Shown here piece after piece: positions 9,481 to 17,830 of a stretch of DNA of 64,000 nucleotides. Every line of letters starts with the position of its first letter. Positions within the stretch are counted from its first letter, which is position 1. Source of the DNA: DATKUC01 sp964553615 (GTDB lineage Bacteria; Spirochaetota; Spirochaetia; DSM-27196; DATKUC01); the NCBI GenBank assembly GCA_964553615.1, contig CAZKMA010000015.1:1-64000 (forward strand), in the 5' to 3' direction. The position numbers and the translations under genes are program-made. The notes under the pieces are model-generated. The model worked only from the letters and a program-made list of their open reading frames with translations, was not told the DNA's origin and did no database searches.

Positions 9481-10038
9481 ATGTTGATCAAACCACTGTC
9501 CGGGATACTGGTTGTTCTGATCCTGTCTTTCTTGTCGACGGGTTATGCGTATTCGCAGGCGTCCGGCGGCGGAAAGATTCTGCCCGGAATTACCTCCGAC
9601 GTTCAGGAAAGTCCAACCGCAACCGCGAAACCACCGGCGCAGGCGGACGCATCCGTGCAGAGCAGCGGGACAGCGAAGAGCGCCGATGCGGCGGCCACGA
9701 AAAGGGAACCTTTGATTCCCTTTGATCCGAAGGACTTTGACAAGACATGGCTCACCCGGGACACGAATGGCGACGGGCGGATCGACTATGCGGTCAAGAT
9801 GGACGGCCAGGATCGGAAGCAGCTCGAGGCCCTGGATTATAATCACGATGGACGTATGGATGACTTTGTGTACTACTCGAACGGCGTACCGGTTCGGGAG
9901 GAGATAGATAGCAACTATGACGGGAAAATTGACCTCTGGGTCTATCTTTACCAGGGTGTCTACATAGAGCGATACGAACAGGATACGAATTTCGACGGAA
10001 TACCGGATATTGTGCGCAATTATGGCAAGAAAAAATAG
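9481..10038 (+). CDS. Secreted protein with EF-hand-like Ca-binding loops
   Basis: Protein of 185 aa. The N-terminus is a signal peptide ending near 'GYAYSQA'. A low-complexity Ala/Thr/Ser stretch (residues 25-75) precedes four D-x-N-x-D-G style loops spaced about 25-30 residues apart: 'DTNGDGRID', 'DYNHDGRMD', 'DSNYDGKID' and 'DTNFDGIPD'. Such loops bind calcium in EF-hand and dockerin-type repeats, and each is followed by an aromatic strand. The start is the ATG at 9481 with GGAGG upstream. It may work with the preceding HAMP-like protein, but that is only proximity. The 118 bp before it hold nothing I recognise. Its end overlaps the start of rlmB by 17 bp. Confidence 0.75.
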   Translation: MLIKPLSGILVVLILSFLSTGYAYSQASGGGKILPGITSDVQESPTATAKPPAQADASVQSSGTAKSADAAATKREPLIPFDPKDFDKTWLTRDTNGDGRIDYAVKMDGQDRKQLEALDYNHDGRMDDFVYYSNGVPVREEIDSNYDGKIDLWVYLYQGVYIERYEQDTNFDGIPDIVRNYGKKK

Positions 10039-10825
10039 AATCATTACCGGCTACCATGCGATTCAGGAGTTTCTCCGTGGCGGAGTTGATTCGGTGCTCT
10101 ACGTTTCGAGAGCTGATCTGACCCGCAACAAGCGCGTACGGGCAATTGAGGAGTCTGCGAGGGCGAACGGCGCGCAAGTTCGCCTGGTCGGGCGAAGTGA
10201 AGACCTCGCGGGAGTTGCAGGTATTTCCCGGGAAGCTGCGCTTGAAGCCCGCGGAGTTGTACTTGTCATAACCGGTGATTCGGCGGACCTTTCGTCAACA
10301 GGTGCCTCTGTTGCGCGGCCGAGACAGTTTGCCACCATAGACGAGTTTACCGATGCCTTTCAGGAAGAAGAATCGCTGGTCGTTCTTCTTGACGGCGTGA
10401 CCGACCCCCAGAATTTCGGGGCAGTGCTCCGTTCGGCAGACCAGTTTGCGGCCGATCTGGTCATAGTGCCGGCACACCGTTCGGCGCGACAGACAGATAC
10501 GGTCGCCCGCATCTCTTCGGGCGCATCTGCACACGTCCGTTCACTGCAGGTTCCGAACCTGAATAGCGCACTCGATCGGTTGAAGAGTGCCGGATTCTGG
10601 GTCTTTGGTGCCGACATGGCGGGGACGCCCGCCCCTTCCTGTTCGTTGTCCGGCAGGGTTGCCCTGGTCATGGGAAGCGAGGGGAAAGGGCTGAGCAGGC
10701 TAATGCGGGACCGGTGCGACGTTCTGATTTCCATTCCGACACGCGGTCATATTGACAGTCTGAACATCTCGGTCGCGGCAGGCATTCTGATGTACGAGGT
10801 CCGCCGGCAACAGTGGAAAACGTGA
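10022..10825 (+). CDS. rlmB: TrmH/SpoU-family rRNA 2'-O-methyltransferase
   Basis: Protein of 267 aa. The N-terminal substrate-binding domain starts 'IITGYHAIQEFL'. The C-terminal knotted SPOUT domain carries the three family motifs: 'NFGAVLRSADQF', 'VMGSEGKGLS' and 'SLNISVAAGI'. The closest well-known member is RlmB, which methylates a 23S rRNA guanosine ribose; another TrmH target cannot be excluded. The ATG at 10022 lies inside the end of the previous gene and has no good Shine-Dalgarno, so translation is probably coupled. purD ends 27 bp downstream on the opposite strand. Confidence 0.9.
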   Translation: MARKNRIITGYHAIQEFLRGGVDSVLYVSRADLTRNKRVRAIEESARANGAQVRLVGRSEDLAGVAGISREAALEARGVVLVITGDSADLSSTGASVARPRQFATIDEFTDAFQEEESLVVLLDGVTDPQNFGAVLRSADQFAADLVIVPAHRSARQTDTVARISSGASAHVRSLQVPNLNSALDRLKSAGFWVFGADMAGTPAPSCSLSGRVALVMGSEGKGLSRLMRDRCDVLISIPTRGHIDSLNISVAAGILMYEVRRQQWKT

Positions 10826-10852
10826 GTCTGCCAGGTTGTGCCGGCGGGGTAA

Positions 10853-12106
10853 TCAGTTGCCGAAAATTCTGGCCCCAATGTCGGGTCGAAACCACGCTCC
10901 TTTGAACTGGATCTGCCGGGCTGTTGCGTAGGCTTCCGTACGCGCATGCAGGAGCTCGTTGCCTATGCCGACGGCGGTAAACGAGCGGCCGCCTCCGGTC
11001 AGTATGGAACCGGTTCCACCCCGGTGCGTATTCGCGTGGAAGACGAAGCGACCCTTTTCGGTGATGGGCGGAAGAGACTCGACCGGAACGTCCTTCTGGT
11101 ATGACCCGGGGTAGCCGGCGCTTGCAACTACGACCCCCAGGGCGCTGCTTTCCGATACGGAGAGGGGAAAGTCGGCCAGGGTGCCTTCGACGATTGCATC
11201 GCACAGGTTGCTGATGTCACTTTTTATGAGCGGGAGCAGCACCTGAGCTTCCGGATCGCCAAGCCGGACATTGTATTCGAGCAGCCGCGGTCCATCGTCG
11301 GTAATCATGAGCCCGAAGTAGAGAATCCCCTGGTACATGAGCGACCGTTGCCGGAGCCCATTGAAGGTGGGCTCAATTACTTCGGATTGAATTTGCCTGA
11401 ATGAGGCCGGTTCAAGCCAGGGGACCGGACACACCGATCCGAGGCCTCCGGTATTCGGGCCTACGGCGCCCTCTCCCGCCTTCTTGTAGTCCGCACATGC
11501 GGGCAGCAGCCGATAGTTTGTCCCGTCGGAAACGGCAAAAATAGATACTTCGTAACCACTGAGGAATTCCTCAACAATAAGCGTATCTTCTCTGAGGACA
11601 TCCTTCGCAAACTGTTTCATTTCCACTGGATCTGTGGATTCGAGGACACCTTTTCCCGCGGCCAGACCGCTCTTCTTCAGCACCACGCGGTAATTCACGG
11701 AATCGAGGTAGCGCCCGCATTCGGCGAAGTCCGTAAAAGTCCGGGCTCGAGCAGTGGGAATGTTATTCTCCTGCATGAACTGCTTGGCAAAATCCTTGCT
11801 GCCTTCGAGGCGTGCGGCGTCGGATCCCGGCCCAATGGCTGCAATGCCTTCAGCCCTCAGTGCATCGGCAACACCGGCCACAAGCGGATCTTCCGGCCCA
11901 ATGAACACCAGATTGAGGCGATTATCTTTGCAGAATCGCACAATGGATTCGGTGTCAGTTGGACTTAAGTCCGGCAGATTGATGGCAATTTCATCCGTTC
12001 CTGCGTTTCCGGGAGCAACATACAGCGCGGACGTACGGTTGCTCTTCGAGAACTTCCAGGTAATGGCATGCTCTCGGGCTCCGCTTCCTATCACTAGAAT
12101 CCTCAA
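10853..12106 (-). CDS. purD: Phosphoribosylamine-glycine ligase
   Basis: Protein of 417 aa, normal length for PurD, the second step of purine synthesis (ATP, glycine and phosphoribosylamine give GAR). It opens with 'RILVIGSGAREHAI' and has the ATP-grasp signatures 'KKSGLAAGKGV', 'GPNTGGLGSVCP' and 'LEYNVRLGDPEAQ'. The TTG at 12106 is chosen because AAGGAGGGAG lies 9-20 bp upstream and conserved sequence starts there. It is the last gene of the leftward purF-purM-purN-purD cluster, 34 bp after purN. Confidence 0.96.
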   Translation of the reverse strand: MRILVIGSGAREHAITWKFSKSNRTSALYVAPGNAGTDEIAINLPDLSPTDTESIVRFCKDNRLNLVFIGPEDPLVAGVADALRAEGIAAIGPGSDAARLEGSKDFAKQFMQENNIPTARARTFTDFAECGRYLDSVNYRVVLKKSGLAAGKGVLESTDPVEMKQFAKDVLREDTLIVEEFLSGYEVSIFAVSDGTNYRLLPACADYKKAGEGAVGPNTGGLGSVCPVPWLEPASFRQIQSEVIEPTFNGLRQRSLMYQGILYFGLMITDDGPRLLEYNVRLGDPEAQVLLPLIKSDISNLCDAIVEGTLADFPLSVSESSALGVVVASAGYPGSYQKDVPVESLPPITEKGRFVFHANTHRGGTGSILTGGGRSFTAVGIGNELLHARTEAYATARQIQFKGAWFRPDIGARIFGN

Positions 12107-12140
12107 ATCGGTACTCCCTCCTTTTTCTTCAGGCCGCTTG

Positions 12141-12740
12141 TCATCGCGCCATCGCGGTACGCGCCAGACTTCGTTCTGCATCGATTTCGTCGAGCAGAGA
12201 CCGCACAATTTCCGGGTAGAACAGATGTTCGAGGGCGTGTATTCTGCCCTCGATCTCAGTCAGGCTTTCGTTACCATGACGATTGAATGAGCGTCGCGCA
12301 ATGATCGGTCCACTGTCAAGGCCATGGTCGACGTAATGGATGGTAATACCGAGTTCGGTATCTCCGGATGAAAAGCTCTGTTCAATGGCATGGGCACCCG
12401 GATAGCGCGGAAGAAGCGAAGGGTGAATGTTTACAATCCGGTTCTTGAACCTGTCGACAAATGGTGAGGTAAGGATTCTCATGAAGCCTGCAAGAATGAT
12501 GAGATCGGCGCGGGCGCCAAGGACCAGGCCGGAAGCCGTCTCCTCGAAGAGTGTCCGTCGTGAGCGGTCGTACGGAACAAAGTACGCCGGAATCCGCAAC
12601 CGTTGCGCGCGTTGCAGCACCATTGCGTCCTGCCTGTCCGAAATCAGCGCAGAAATCATGTGTGGAGTTTTGGAGAGATATTCCGCAATTGCTTCGAAGT
12701 TGCTCCCCGATCCCGACGCAAAGACTATGCAGTCAGCCAT
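12141..12740 (-). CDS. purN: GAR formyltransferase
   Basis: Protein of 199 aa. PurN transfers formyl from 10-formyl-THF to GAR, the third purine step. Visible landmarks are 'VFASGSGSNFEAI' at the N-terminus, 'LILAGFMRIL', the catalytic 'NIHPSLLPRYPG' with Asn and His, and 'HYVDHGLDSGPII' with the catalytic Asp. The ATG at 12740 overlaps the purM stop by 8 bp, so the two are translationally coupled. Confidence 0.95.
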   Translation of the reverse strand: MADCIVFASGSGSNFEAIAEYLSKTPHMISALISDRQDAMVLQRAQRLRIPAYFVPYDRSRRTLFEETASGLVLGARADLIILAGFMRILTSPFVDRFKNRIVNIHPSLLPRYPGAHAIEQSFSSGDTELGITIHYVDHGLDSGPIIARRSFNRHGNESLTEIEGRIHALEHLFYPEIVRSLLDEIDAERSLARTAMAR

Positions 12741-13695
12741 CGACGATCGCCCCAATGCGCAGTAGTGTTGTGCCGGATTGGCCGGCAAGGCGGATCAGTT
12801 CATCTGCATTTTGTTCATGGGCCACCATCGCAATCCCGATTCCCATGTTAAAGACGGCGCGCATTTCCTCCGTCGCTATTTCGCCGTCCCGAGCTATCCG
12901 GCCGAAGATGTGCGGGACCTCCCAGTCCCAGGAAAACCGCGCATTTACGGTTTCCGGGAGGACGCGACGGAAATTGCCCAGGAGGCCTCCGCCGGTGATA
13001 TGCGCGGCCGCAAGCACATGACCGGTGGAGAGCAAGGGTTTCATGTCGGAGACATAGATGCGGGTAGGAACAAGCATCTCCTTCCACCCGTCCAGGTCGT
13101 TCTCCGGTATGACCTTTCGCGCAAGGGAAAGGCCGTTTGAGTGTATCCCGACTGAAGGAATCCCCAGAATAGTGTCGCCGGCGGAGATCTCCGCGGTCTT
13201 TGGCAACATGGCGGATTTTTCGACGATTCCGGTACAGAAACCGGCAAGATCGAAATCCCCGGACGCGTACAGGTCCGGCATTTCCGCCGTTTCTCCACCG
13301 GCCAGGGTGCAGGATGCCTGTTCACAGCCGCGAACAACCCCCGCAATAACGTCGTGGAGTATTTTCTCGTCAAGGCTGTTGCATGCAATGTAGTCAAGGA
13401 ATACAAGCGGTTCGGCCCCACAGACTATCAGATCGTTCACGCTCATTGCCACGAGGTCGATTCCGATTGTGTCGTATACACCCAGCTTGCGGGCCACCAG
13501 TATCTTGGTTCCCACGCCGTCGGTGGTGGAAAGGAGCATGGGTTCGCTGTATTTGGCGGTATCCAGCGGGATACCGCCGCTGAATCCTCCGATTGTGGAA
13601 GAGACGGCACGGGAGGGGAAGCTGCGGATGAAGTTCGCAAAGGCGTCACCCTTCGCAACGTCGACGCCGGAGGATGCGTAATCCCGTGGACTCAT
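12733..13695 (-). CDS. purM: AIR synthetase
   Basis: Protein of 320 aa, slightly short for PurM. It closes the imidazole ring of FGAM to give AIR at the expense of ATP. Landmarks are 'DYASSGVDVAKGD', 'LLSTTDGVGTK', 'SVNDLIVCGAEP', 'GGETAEMPD', 'SVGIHSNGLSLAR' and 'HITGGGLLGN'. The ATG at 13695 has AAAGGAGAG upstream; the open frame further upstream has no family similarity. It sits between purF (19 bp gap) and purN (8 bp overlap). Confidence 0.96.
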   Translation of the reverse strand: MSPRDYASSGVDVAKGDAFANFIRSFPSRAVSSTIGGFSGGIPLDTAKYSEPMLLSTTDGVGTKILVARKLGVYDTIGIDLVAMSVNDLIVCGAEPLVFLDYIACNSLDEKILHDVIAGVVRGCEQASCTLAGGETAEMPDLYASGDFDLAGFCTGIVEKSAMLPKTAEISAGDTILGIPSVGIHSNGLSLARKVIPENDLDGWKEMLVPTRIYVSDMKPLLSTGHVLAAAHITGGGLLGNFRRVLPETVNARFSWDWEVPHIFGRIARDGEIATEEMRAVFNMGIGIAMVAHEQNADELIRLAGQSGTTLLRIGAIVDG

Positions 13696-13714
13696 GGTGC
13701 TCTCCTTTCTCTTT

Positions 13715-15160
13715 CTACCTGGGATCCGGCACAGGGGAGGGAATGGTCCTCTCCTCATCCGAAAGCGGGACCGGGAACGGGTACTCTCCGTTGAAACACG
13801 CAAAGCAATAGTTCCCCGGTTCATCGAGGCAGGTTTTCAACGTCTCAATTGAGAGAAATCTGATGCTGTCGGCGCCGACTTTCCGGGCAATCTCTTCGTT
13901 CGTGTGCGAATTGGAAATGAGCTCCTTTCGCGTGGGAATGTCGATACCGAAGAAACACGGCCACAGTATTTCCGGAGACGAGAGCCTGAGATGAATTTCC
14001 CGAGCGCCCGCTTCACGAAGCAGTTTCACGAGGCTTCCGGCGGTTGTTCCACGGACAAGGGAATCATCCACGAGAATTATCCGCTTGCCCTCAATTACCT
14101 CTCGTACCGGATGAAGCTTCATCCGTACCGCAAGTTCACGAGCAGACGTTGTCGGCATGATGAACGAGCGTCCGGCGTAGTGGTTTCGGGTAAGTCCGAA
14201 GTCGAACGGAAGGCCCGACTCCTGCGCATATCCCAGCGCCGCGCTGTTCCCTGAGTCCGGAACAGCAACAACAATGTCTCCAATCGGCTCGGGGGCGCTG
14301 CCGTTTATCCGGATGTCTTCCCGCGCAAGAGCAGCACCCATCTTCTTTCGCCGTTCGTGCACCGAATTGTCGAAGACCCGGGAGTCCGGTCGGGCGAAAT
14401 AGATGAGCTCAAAGACGCACTGGTGCAACCGGTCGGCCGGTGGAAGCATATCCGAATGGGTGCCGGCTTCATTTATGACAATGATCTCTCCGGGCTTCAC
14501 ACTCCGGTAATCGCGCACTTCCAGAATGTCGAACGCGCAGGTCTCCGAAGCAACGAGGGTCATATCGTCTTTCCACCCGATATACAGAGGCCTGAACCCG
14601 TACGGATCGCGAATTGCAATGAGCTCGTCGTCGTGGGTCATGACCATGCTGTATGCACCTCTGACCCGCTGAAGCGTCTCCACCAGCGCCTCGTAGAATG
14701 TGCTCTTGCGGGAGGTAGAGATAAGATGCAGGAACAGCTCCGTATCGGAGGATGTCTGGAAGATCGATCCCTCGTCGAAGAGCTCTTTCTTCAACTCGGT
14801 CGTGTTCGACATATTGCCGTTGTGGGCTATCGAAATTTCGCCTTTGTTACACGAGACGAGGATCGGTTGAGCGTTTTCCAGCTTGTTTCCACCGTGAGTG
14901 GAGTATCGGACATGGCCAATTCCGATATGGGAAGGGCGATACTCGTTGAGATACCGCGCAAGCACTGCAGACACCATGCCAAGATCTTTGTACACGACAG
15001 TGCTTCCGGCCTTGCGATAGGCAATTCCTGCGCTCTCCTGACCACGATGCTGAAGCGAGAAGAGCGGGAAAAAAAGCTTCTCGGGGATGTTCAGTTCGTG
15101 CCCGGAGTAGATGGCCGCTACGCCGCAATGATGGCCGAGGCTAGGCTCCTGAATGGTCAC
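13715..15160 (-). CDS. purF: Amidophosphoribosyltransferase (PRPP amidotransferase)
   Basis: Protein of 481 aa that catalyses the committing purine step. The catalytic Cys12 of the class II glutaminase is in 'HHCGVAAIYSG', so an 11-residue propeptide is expected to be cleaved. The phosphoribosyltransferase domain has the PRPP loop 'IILVDDSLVRGTT'. Cysteines in 'HQCVFELIYF', 'WPCFFGID' and 'YCFACFNG' match the four-Cys iron-sulphur type known from Bacillus PurF. The start is a GTG at 15160 with no Shine-Dalgarno, and a promoter -10 lies only 6 nt upstream, which suggests a leaderless mRNA. First gene of purF-M-N-D. Confidence 0.97.
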   Translation of the reverse strand: MTIQEPSLGHHCGVAAIYSGHELNIPEKLFFPLFSLQHRGQESAGIAYRKAGSTVVYKDLGMVSAVLARYLNEYRPSHIGIGHVRYSTHGGNKLENAQPILVSCNKGEISIAHNGNMSNTTELKKELFDEGSIFQTSSDTELFLHLISTSRKSTFYEALVETLQRVRGAYSMVMTHDDELIAIRDPYGFRPLYIGWKDDMTLVASETCAFDILEVRDYRSVKPGEIIVINEAGTHSDMLPPADRLHQCVFELIYFARPDSRVFDNSVHERRKKMGAALAREDIRINGSAPEPIGDIVVAVPDSGNSAALGYAQESGLPFDFGLTRNHYAGRSFIMPTTSARELAVRMKLHPVREVIEGKRIILVDDSLVRGTTAGSLVKLLREAGAREIHLRLSSPEILWPCFFGIDIPTRKELISNSHTNEEIARKVGADSIRFLSIETLKTCLDEPGNYCFACFNGEYPFPVPLSDEERTIPSPVPDPR

Positions 15161-15166
15161 AGGTAG

Positions 15167-15196
15167 TATATACCACTGCGTCTATCGCAGGGTCAA
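15167..15196 (-). promoter_or_regulatory. purF promoter with spacer palindrome
   Basis: On the minus strand, TTGACC (15196-15191), an 18-bp spacer and TATATA (15172-15167). The spacer holds a 5-bp inverted repeat, CTGCG-N5-CGCAG (15176-15190), which could be an operator. The -10 ends 6 nt before the GTG, placing the expected transcription start at or next to the start codon. Confidence 0.55.
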
Positions 15197-15198
15197 CC

Positions 15199-15212
15199 CG
15201 GGCGACCGCCCG
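15199..15212. repeat. Short palindrome upstream of the purF -35
   Basis: CGGGCG-AC-CGCCCG, a 6-bp inverted repeat directly upstream of the purF -35. It may be a regulator site or a secondary structure at the 3' end of the tatD transcript. Confidence 0.45.
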
Positions 15213-15219
15213 AATAGCT

Positions 15220-15249
15220 ATTCCCACCCGGCTGTTGCCGGGTGGGAAT
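15220..15249 (-). terminator. 13-bp hairpin after tatD
   Basis: A perfect 13-bp inverted repeat, 15220-15232 with 15237-15249 and a 4-nt loop, starts 3 bp after the tatD stop codon. There is no clear T-run on either side, so it may stop transcription inefficiently or protect the tatD 3' end. A 10-bp palindrome (AATAGCTATT, 15213-15222) overlaps its far edge. Confidence 0.5.
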
Positions 15250-15252
15250 TGT

Positions 15253-16023
15253 TCATGCGATTCCGAAGAAGCGGGTACTGTTTTCGTAGAGAATTTCGGT
15301 CATTTCTTCCACCGGGAGCTCCCGGAGTTCTGCAATGAATTTCGCGGTTTCCACCAGATAGGATGGCTTGTTTCTCTTTCCCCGATACGCAGCAGGGACC
15401 ATGAAGGGGCTTTCGGTCTCTATGAGCATCCGGTCCAGCGGCATGTTCTTTGCGGTGTCGTGGAGATTGCGTGCGTTGCGGTACGTAACGTTCCCGGCGA
15501 AAGAGATGTACACATTGAGTTCGAGCGCCTGACGGGCATACTCCCAGTCTTCTGAGTAACAGTGCAGCACTCCGCCCCGTGACGGCATTTTTTCACGGAG
15601 AATTTCGAGGACATCTTTACCGGCTTCCCGATTGTGAATGACAACCGGAAATCCAAGGTGGTCGGCGATCTCCAGTTGCCGGATAAACAACTCGATCTGT
15701 GAGTCCCTGTCGCCGAACTTGCGGTAATAATCAAGGCCGATTTCACCGACGGCCACAACACGGTCCAGCTTCGTACCTTCTTGTATCGTGGTGGCCCAGT
15801 CGCGTCCAGGGTGCATCACCTCGGACGGAGAAACACCAATACTGTGATAGACATGGGACGCCGTTTTCAGGTTTTCATAGACCTGAAAGAAGTCCTGGAG
15901 GTTATTGCAGATGCTCAGGAGCCCTTCCACGTGCTCCTGTTTAGCTTCCTGCACAATAATAAGCTGTTCTATCGGATCCTCATTAATGAGGCCGATATGC
16001 GCGTGCGAGTCGAATAGTCTCAT
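15253..16023 (-). CDS. tatD: TatD-family metal-dependent hydrolase
   Basis: Protein of 256 aa, typical for TatD DNases, TIM-barrel hydrolases of the amidohydrolase type. Metal ligands are seen in 'LFDSHAHIG', 'AVGEIGLDYY' (Glu), 'PVVIHNREA' (His), 'GVLHCYSED' (His) and 'LIETESPF' (usually Asp). Here the last position reads E-T-E-S-P where most members have E-T-D-x-P, so one ligand is Glu rather than Asp. Two in-frame ATGs exist (16029 and 16023). The inner one has GGA at better spacing and is used. A promoter lies at 16074-16102. Confidence 0.9.
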   Translation of the reverse strand: MRLFDSHAHIGLINEDPIEQLIIVQEAKQEHVEGLLSICNNLQDFFQVYENLKTASHVYHSIGVSPSEVMHPGRDWATTIQEGTKLDRVVAVGEIGLDYYRKFGDRDSQIELFIRQLEIADHLGFPVVIHNREAGKDVLEILREKMPSRGGVLHCYSEDWEYARQALELNVYISFAGNVTYRNARNLHDTAKNMPLDRMLIETESPFMVPAAYRGKRNKPSYLVETAKFIAELRELPVEEMTEILYENSTRFFGIA

Positions 16024-16073
16024 GTACATATCCGTAGATCTGAGTCGGTGAACCTTTGTTCTTTACCAATCAT

Positions 16074-16102
16074 AACATAACACGAAGGGAATACCGCGTC
16101 AA
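16074..16102 (-). promoter_or_regulatory. tatD promoter
   Basis: Minus strand: TTGACG (16102-16097), a 17-bp spacer and TATGTT (16079-16074), about 50 bp before the tatD start. Four of six -10 bases and five of six -35 bases match the consensus. Confidence 0.5.
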
Positions 16103-16132
16103 TGGTCAGCGAAATTCGACCGATGAGGGCCT

Positions 16133-16161
16133 TTGACAAAGAATTTTGCTCATGATAGGCT
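16133..16161 (+). promoter_or_regulatory. Possible promoter of the LytM-like/bactofilin operon
   Basis: A perfect TTGACA at 16133-16138, a 17-bp spacer and TAGGCT at 16156-16161. The -10 is weak. The position suits the gene starting at 16220. Confidence 0.4.
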
Positions 16162-16219
16162 TGATCTTTGAATCGTCTTCACTAGTTTCGCTTGTCCAGT
16201 TGTCCCGAGGAGTAATGGT

Positions 16220-17251
16220 GTGTTTGCAGCGCGAAGAAGACGGACGAGGATGAAAGGCCCACGCGCGGGTCGAATGCTGCAGTCGGTCAAAGAGGGGCTC
16301 AGCGTCCTCATGGACCGTCTCTCTTTTTTCAGTCGTCAGCGTTTTACCGTCATGTTCATACCGCATTCCGAAAGGAAGGTGTTGAACTTTCAGATTAATA
16401 CAGTCGCCATTATCATTGTTGTTCTGATTCTTGGCGTGCTTGTTTCCGGTTTTTTCTTTCTGACCACCGTGTCCTCAGGTTCGGCGCGGATGGTCCAGCA
16501 GAAGACTCAGGATCTTGTTGATACTCAACAGACGCTGGACAGCATGCTGTCTCAGGTTTCGGAGCTCACCAAGGCATCGAGTATTTTCCAGGGCACTCTG
16601 GATGACACGCTCAAGGAGCTGAACATCAAGGTGCCGCAGGACCGAAAGAACAACAATGCGCCCGGTGATCTTGCGTCCATTCAGAACGCCCAGCCGATCA
16701 ACAGCAATGAAATGCAGCAACTGCAGGATCTGAAGAATCTGACTGCCTCGATTCACCAGTATGTGACACCGCTGCAGAAAATCAGCGGGGCAATTCAGAA
16801 CGAGAAGCAGTTTCTGACGGACATACCAAACTACTGGCCCGTCATTGGCGGGCGTGGAACCGTCGAGATGGCGTGGGGGCCGAATCGACATCCCATTACC
16901 GGGAAATGGTTTCTTCACAAGGGTCTGGAAATCTGGGTTCCCTATGGGACTCCGATCGTTGCCAGTGCAAATGGCAAGGTAGTGGAAGCTGGATATGACC
17001 CGGGCGGAGATGGTTTCTACATCAAGCTGGACCACAAGTACGGTTTCAAGACAAAGTACTCGCATCTGTCGCGAATTGAGGTCACCGAAGGGGAAGAGGT
17101 GCTGCAGGGCCAGATCATTGGTCGTGCAGGATCCAGCGGCCTGAGCACCGGTCCGAACCTGGAGTTCCAGATCCAGCTCGGTACGGATTTTCTGGATCCG
17201 GCAAAGTACCTGAAGATCAGAAACAGTATCGATCGCTGGAAAGGCTACTGA
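16220..17251 (+). CDS. Degenerate LytM/M23 peptidase-like membrane protein
   Basis: Protein of 343 aa. A basic N-terminus leads to one TM helix (about residues 60-82), a coiled-coil region (88-135), a linker, and a LytM-type beta domain (205-330). The fold is clear ('VPYGTPIVASANGKVVEAG', 'QGQIIGRAGSSGLSTGP'), but the active site is altered. The HxxxD pair is H233-E237, and the usual GP-H-L-H-F is GP-N-L-E-F (N313, E315), so two catalytic or zinc histidines are gone; H282 is kept. It is probably a non-catalytic wall-binding or amidase-regulating protein, as in EnvC/NlpD. The GTG at 16220 has GAGGAG 7 bp upstream. A bactofilin follows 23 bp later. Confidence 0.85.
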   Translation: MFAARRRRTRMKGPRAGRMLQSVKEGLSVLMDRLSFFSRQRFTVMFIPHSERKVLNFQINTVAIIIVVLILGVLVSGFFFLTTVSSGSARMVQQKTQDLVDTQQTLDSMLSQVSELTKASSIFQGTLDDTLKELNIKVPQDRKNNNAPGDLASIQNAQPINSNEMQQLQDLKNLTASIHQYVTPLQKISGAIQNEKQFLTDIPNYWPVIGGRGTVEMAWGPNRHPITGKWFLHKGLEIWVPYGTPIVASANGKVVEAGYDPGGDGFYIKLDHKYGFKTKYSHLSRIEVTEGEEVLQGQIIGRAGSSGLSTGPNLEFQIQLGTDFLDPAKYLKIRNSIDRWKGY

Positions 17252-17274
17252 ATTTAGGCTAAACTGGGAAAAGA

Positions 17275-17817
17275 ATGACAAAAATACCTGCGTCGGAAGA
17301 GTCCCTGATCAATTCTATTGTCGGAGAGGGTACGCATTTCAAGGGCAACCTTGAACTGTCCGGACTTCTCCGCATAGACGGAGACTATAGCGGGTCGATC
17401 CATACGACCGGAAAGGTAATAGTCGGAACGAACGGTCGGACCGATTGCACAATCAACGCCGGCACCGTCGTTATCGGCGGTGTCCTTCGTGGCGCGGTTT
17501 ATGCAACGGAAAAGGTAATCATCCTCTCTTCCGCGCTTGTTATCGGCATTGTACATGCGCCTCGACTCATCGCGGAGGAGGGAGTGCTCCTGGATGGTGA
17601 GTTTCGAATATATGGAACCGCAGAAGAGGTGGTAACTGCGGCAAACAGATCGTCAGTGGTGGAGTCTGATGCGGAAGACCGATCACGCGGATTTCTGGGA
17701 CTGAGACGGCCGAAATCGAAACCCGGTCTGGCCGGTCGCCCGGCGGCTGCTACAGAAGGCGAGAAAGGCAATACCGGCTACGTGAGGCCGTCTTACTCGT
17801 CTCCAGGACGGGGATGA
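17275..17817 (+). CDS. Bactofilin 1
   Basis: Protein of 180 aa. Bactofilins polymerise into cytoskeletal filaments that localise cell-wall enzymes and shape cells. The DUF583 right-handed beta-helix is visible from about residue 15 to 115, as short strands ending in Gly ('NLELSGLLRIDGDYSGSI', 'GTVVIGGVLRGAVYA'). The C-terminal tail of about 60 residues is basic, Ser/Gly-rich and probably disordered. Bactofilin genes are often paired with M23 endopeptidases, as here with the degenerate LytM-like gene. The YaaR-like gene starts 13 bp downstream. Confidence 0.93.
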   Translation: MTKIPASEESLINSIVGEGTHFKGNLELSGLLRIDGDYSGSIHTTGKVIVGTNGRTDCTINAGTVVIGGVLRGAVYATEKVIILSSALVIGIVHAPRLIAEEGVLLDGEFRIYGTAEEVVTAANRSSVVESDAEDRSRGFLGLRRPKSKPGLAGRPAAATEGEKGNTGYVRPSYSSPGRG

Positions 17818-17830
17818 AGGTAAGGATGCC

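Noticed and set aside
10801..10847. Inverted repeat CCGCCGGCA/TGCCGGCGG at the rlmB-purD junction as a bidirectional terminator
   Set aside because: The loop is 29 nt, there is no T-run on either strand, and the left arm is inside rlmB coding sequence.
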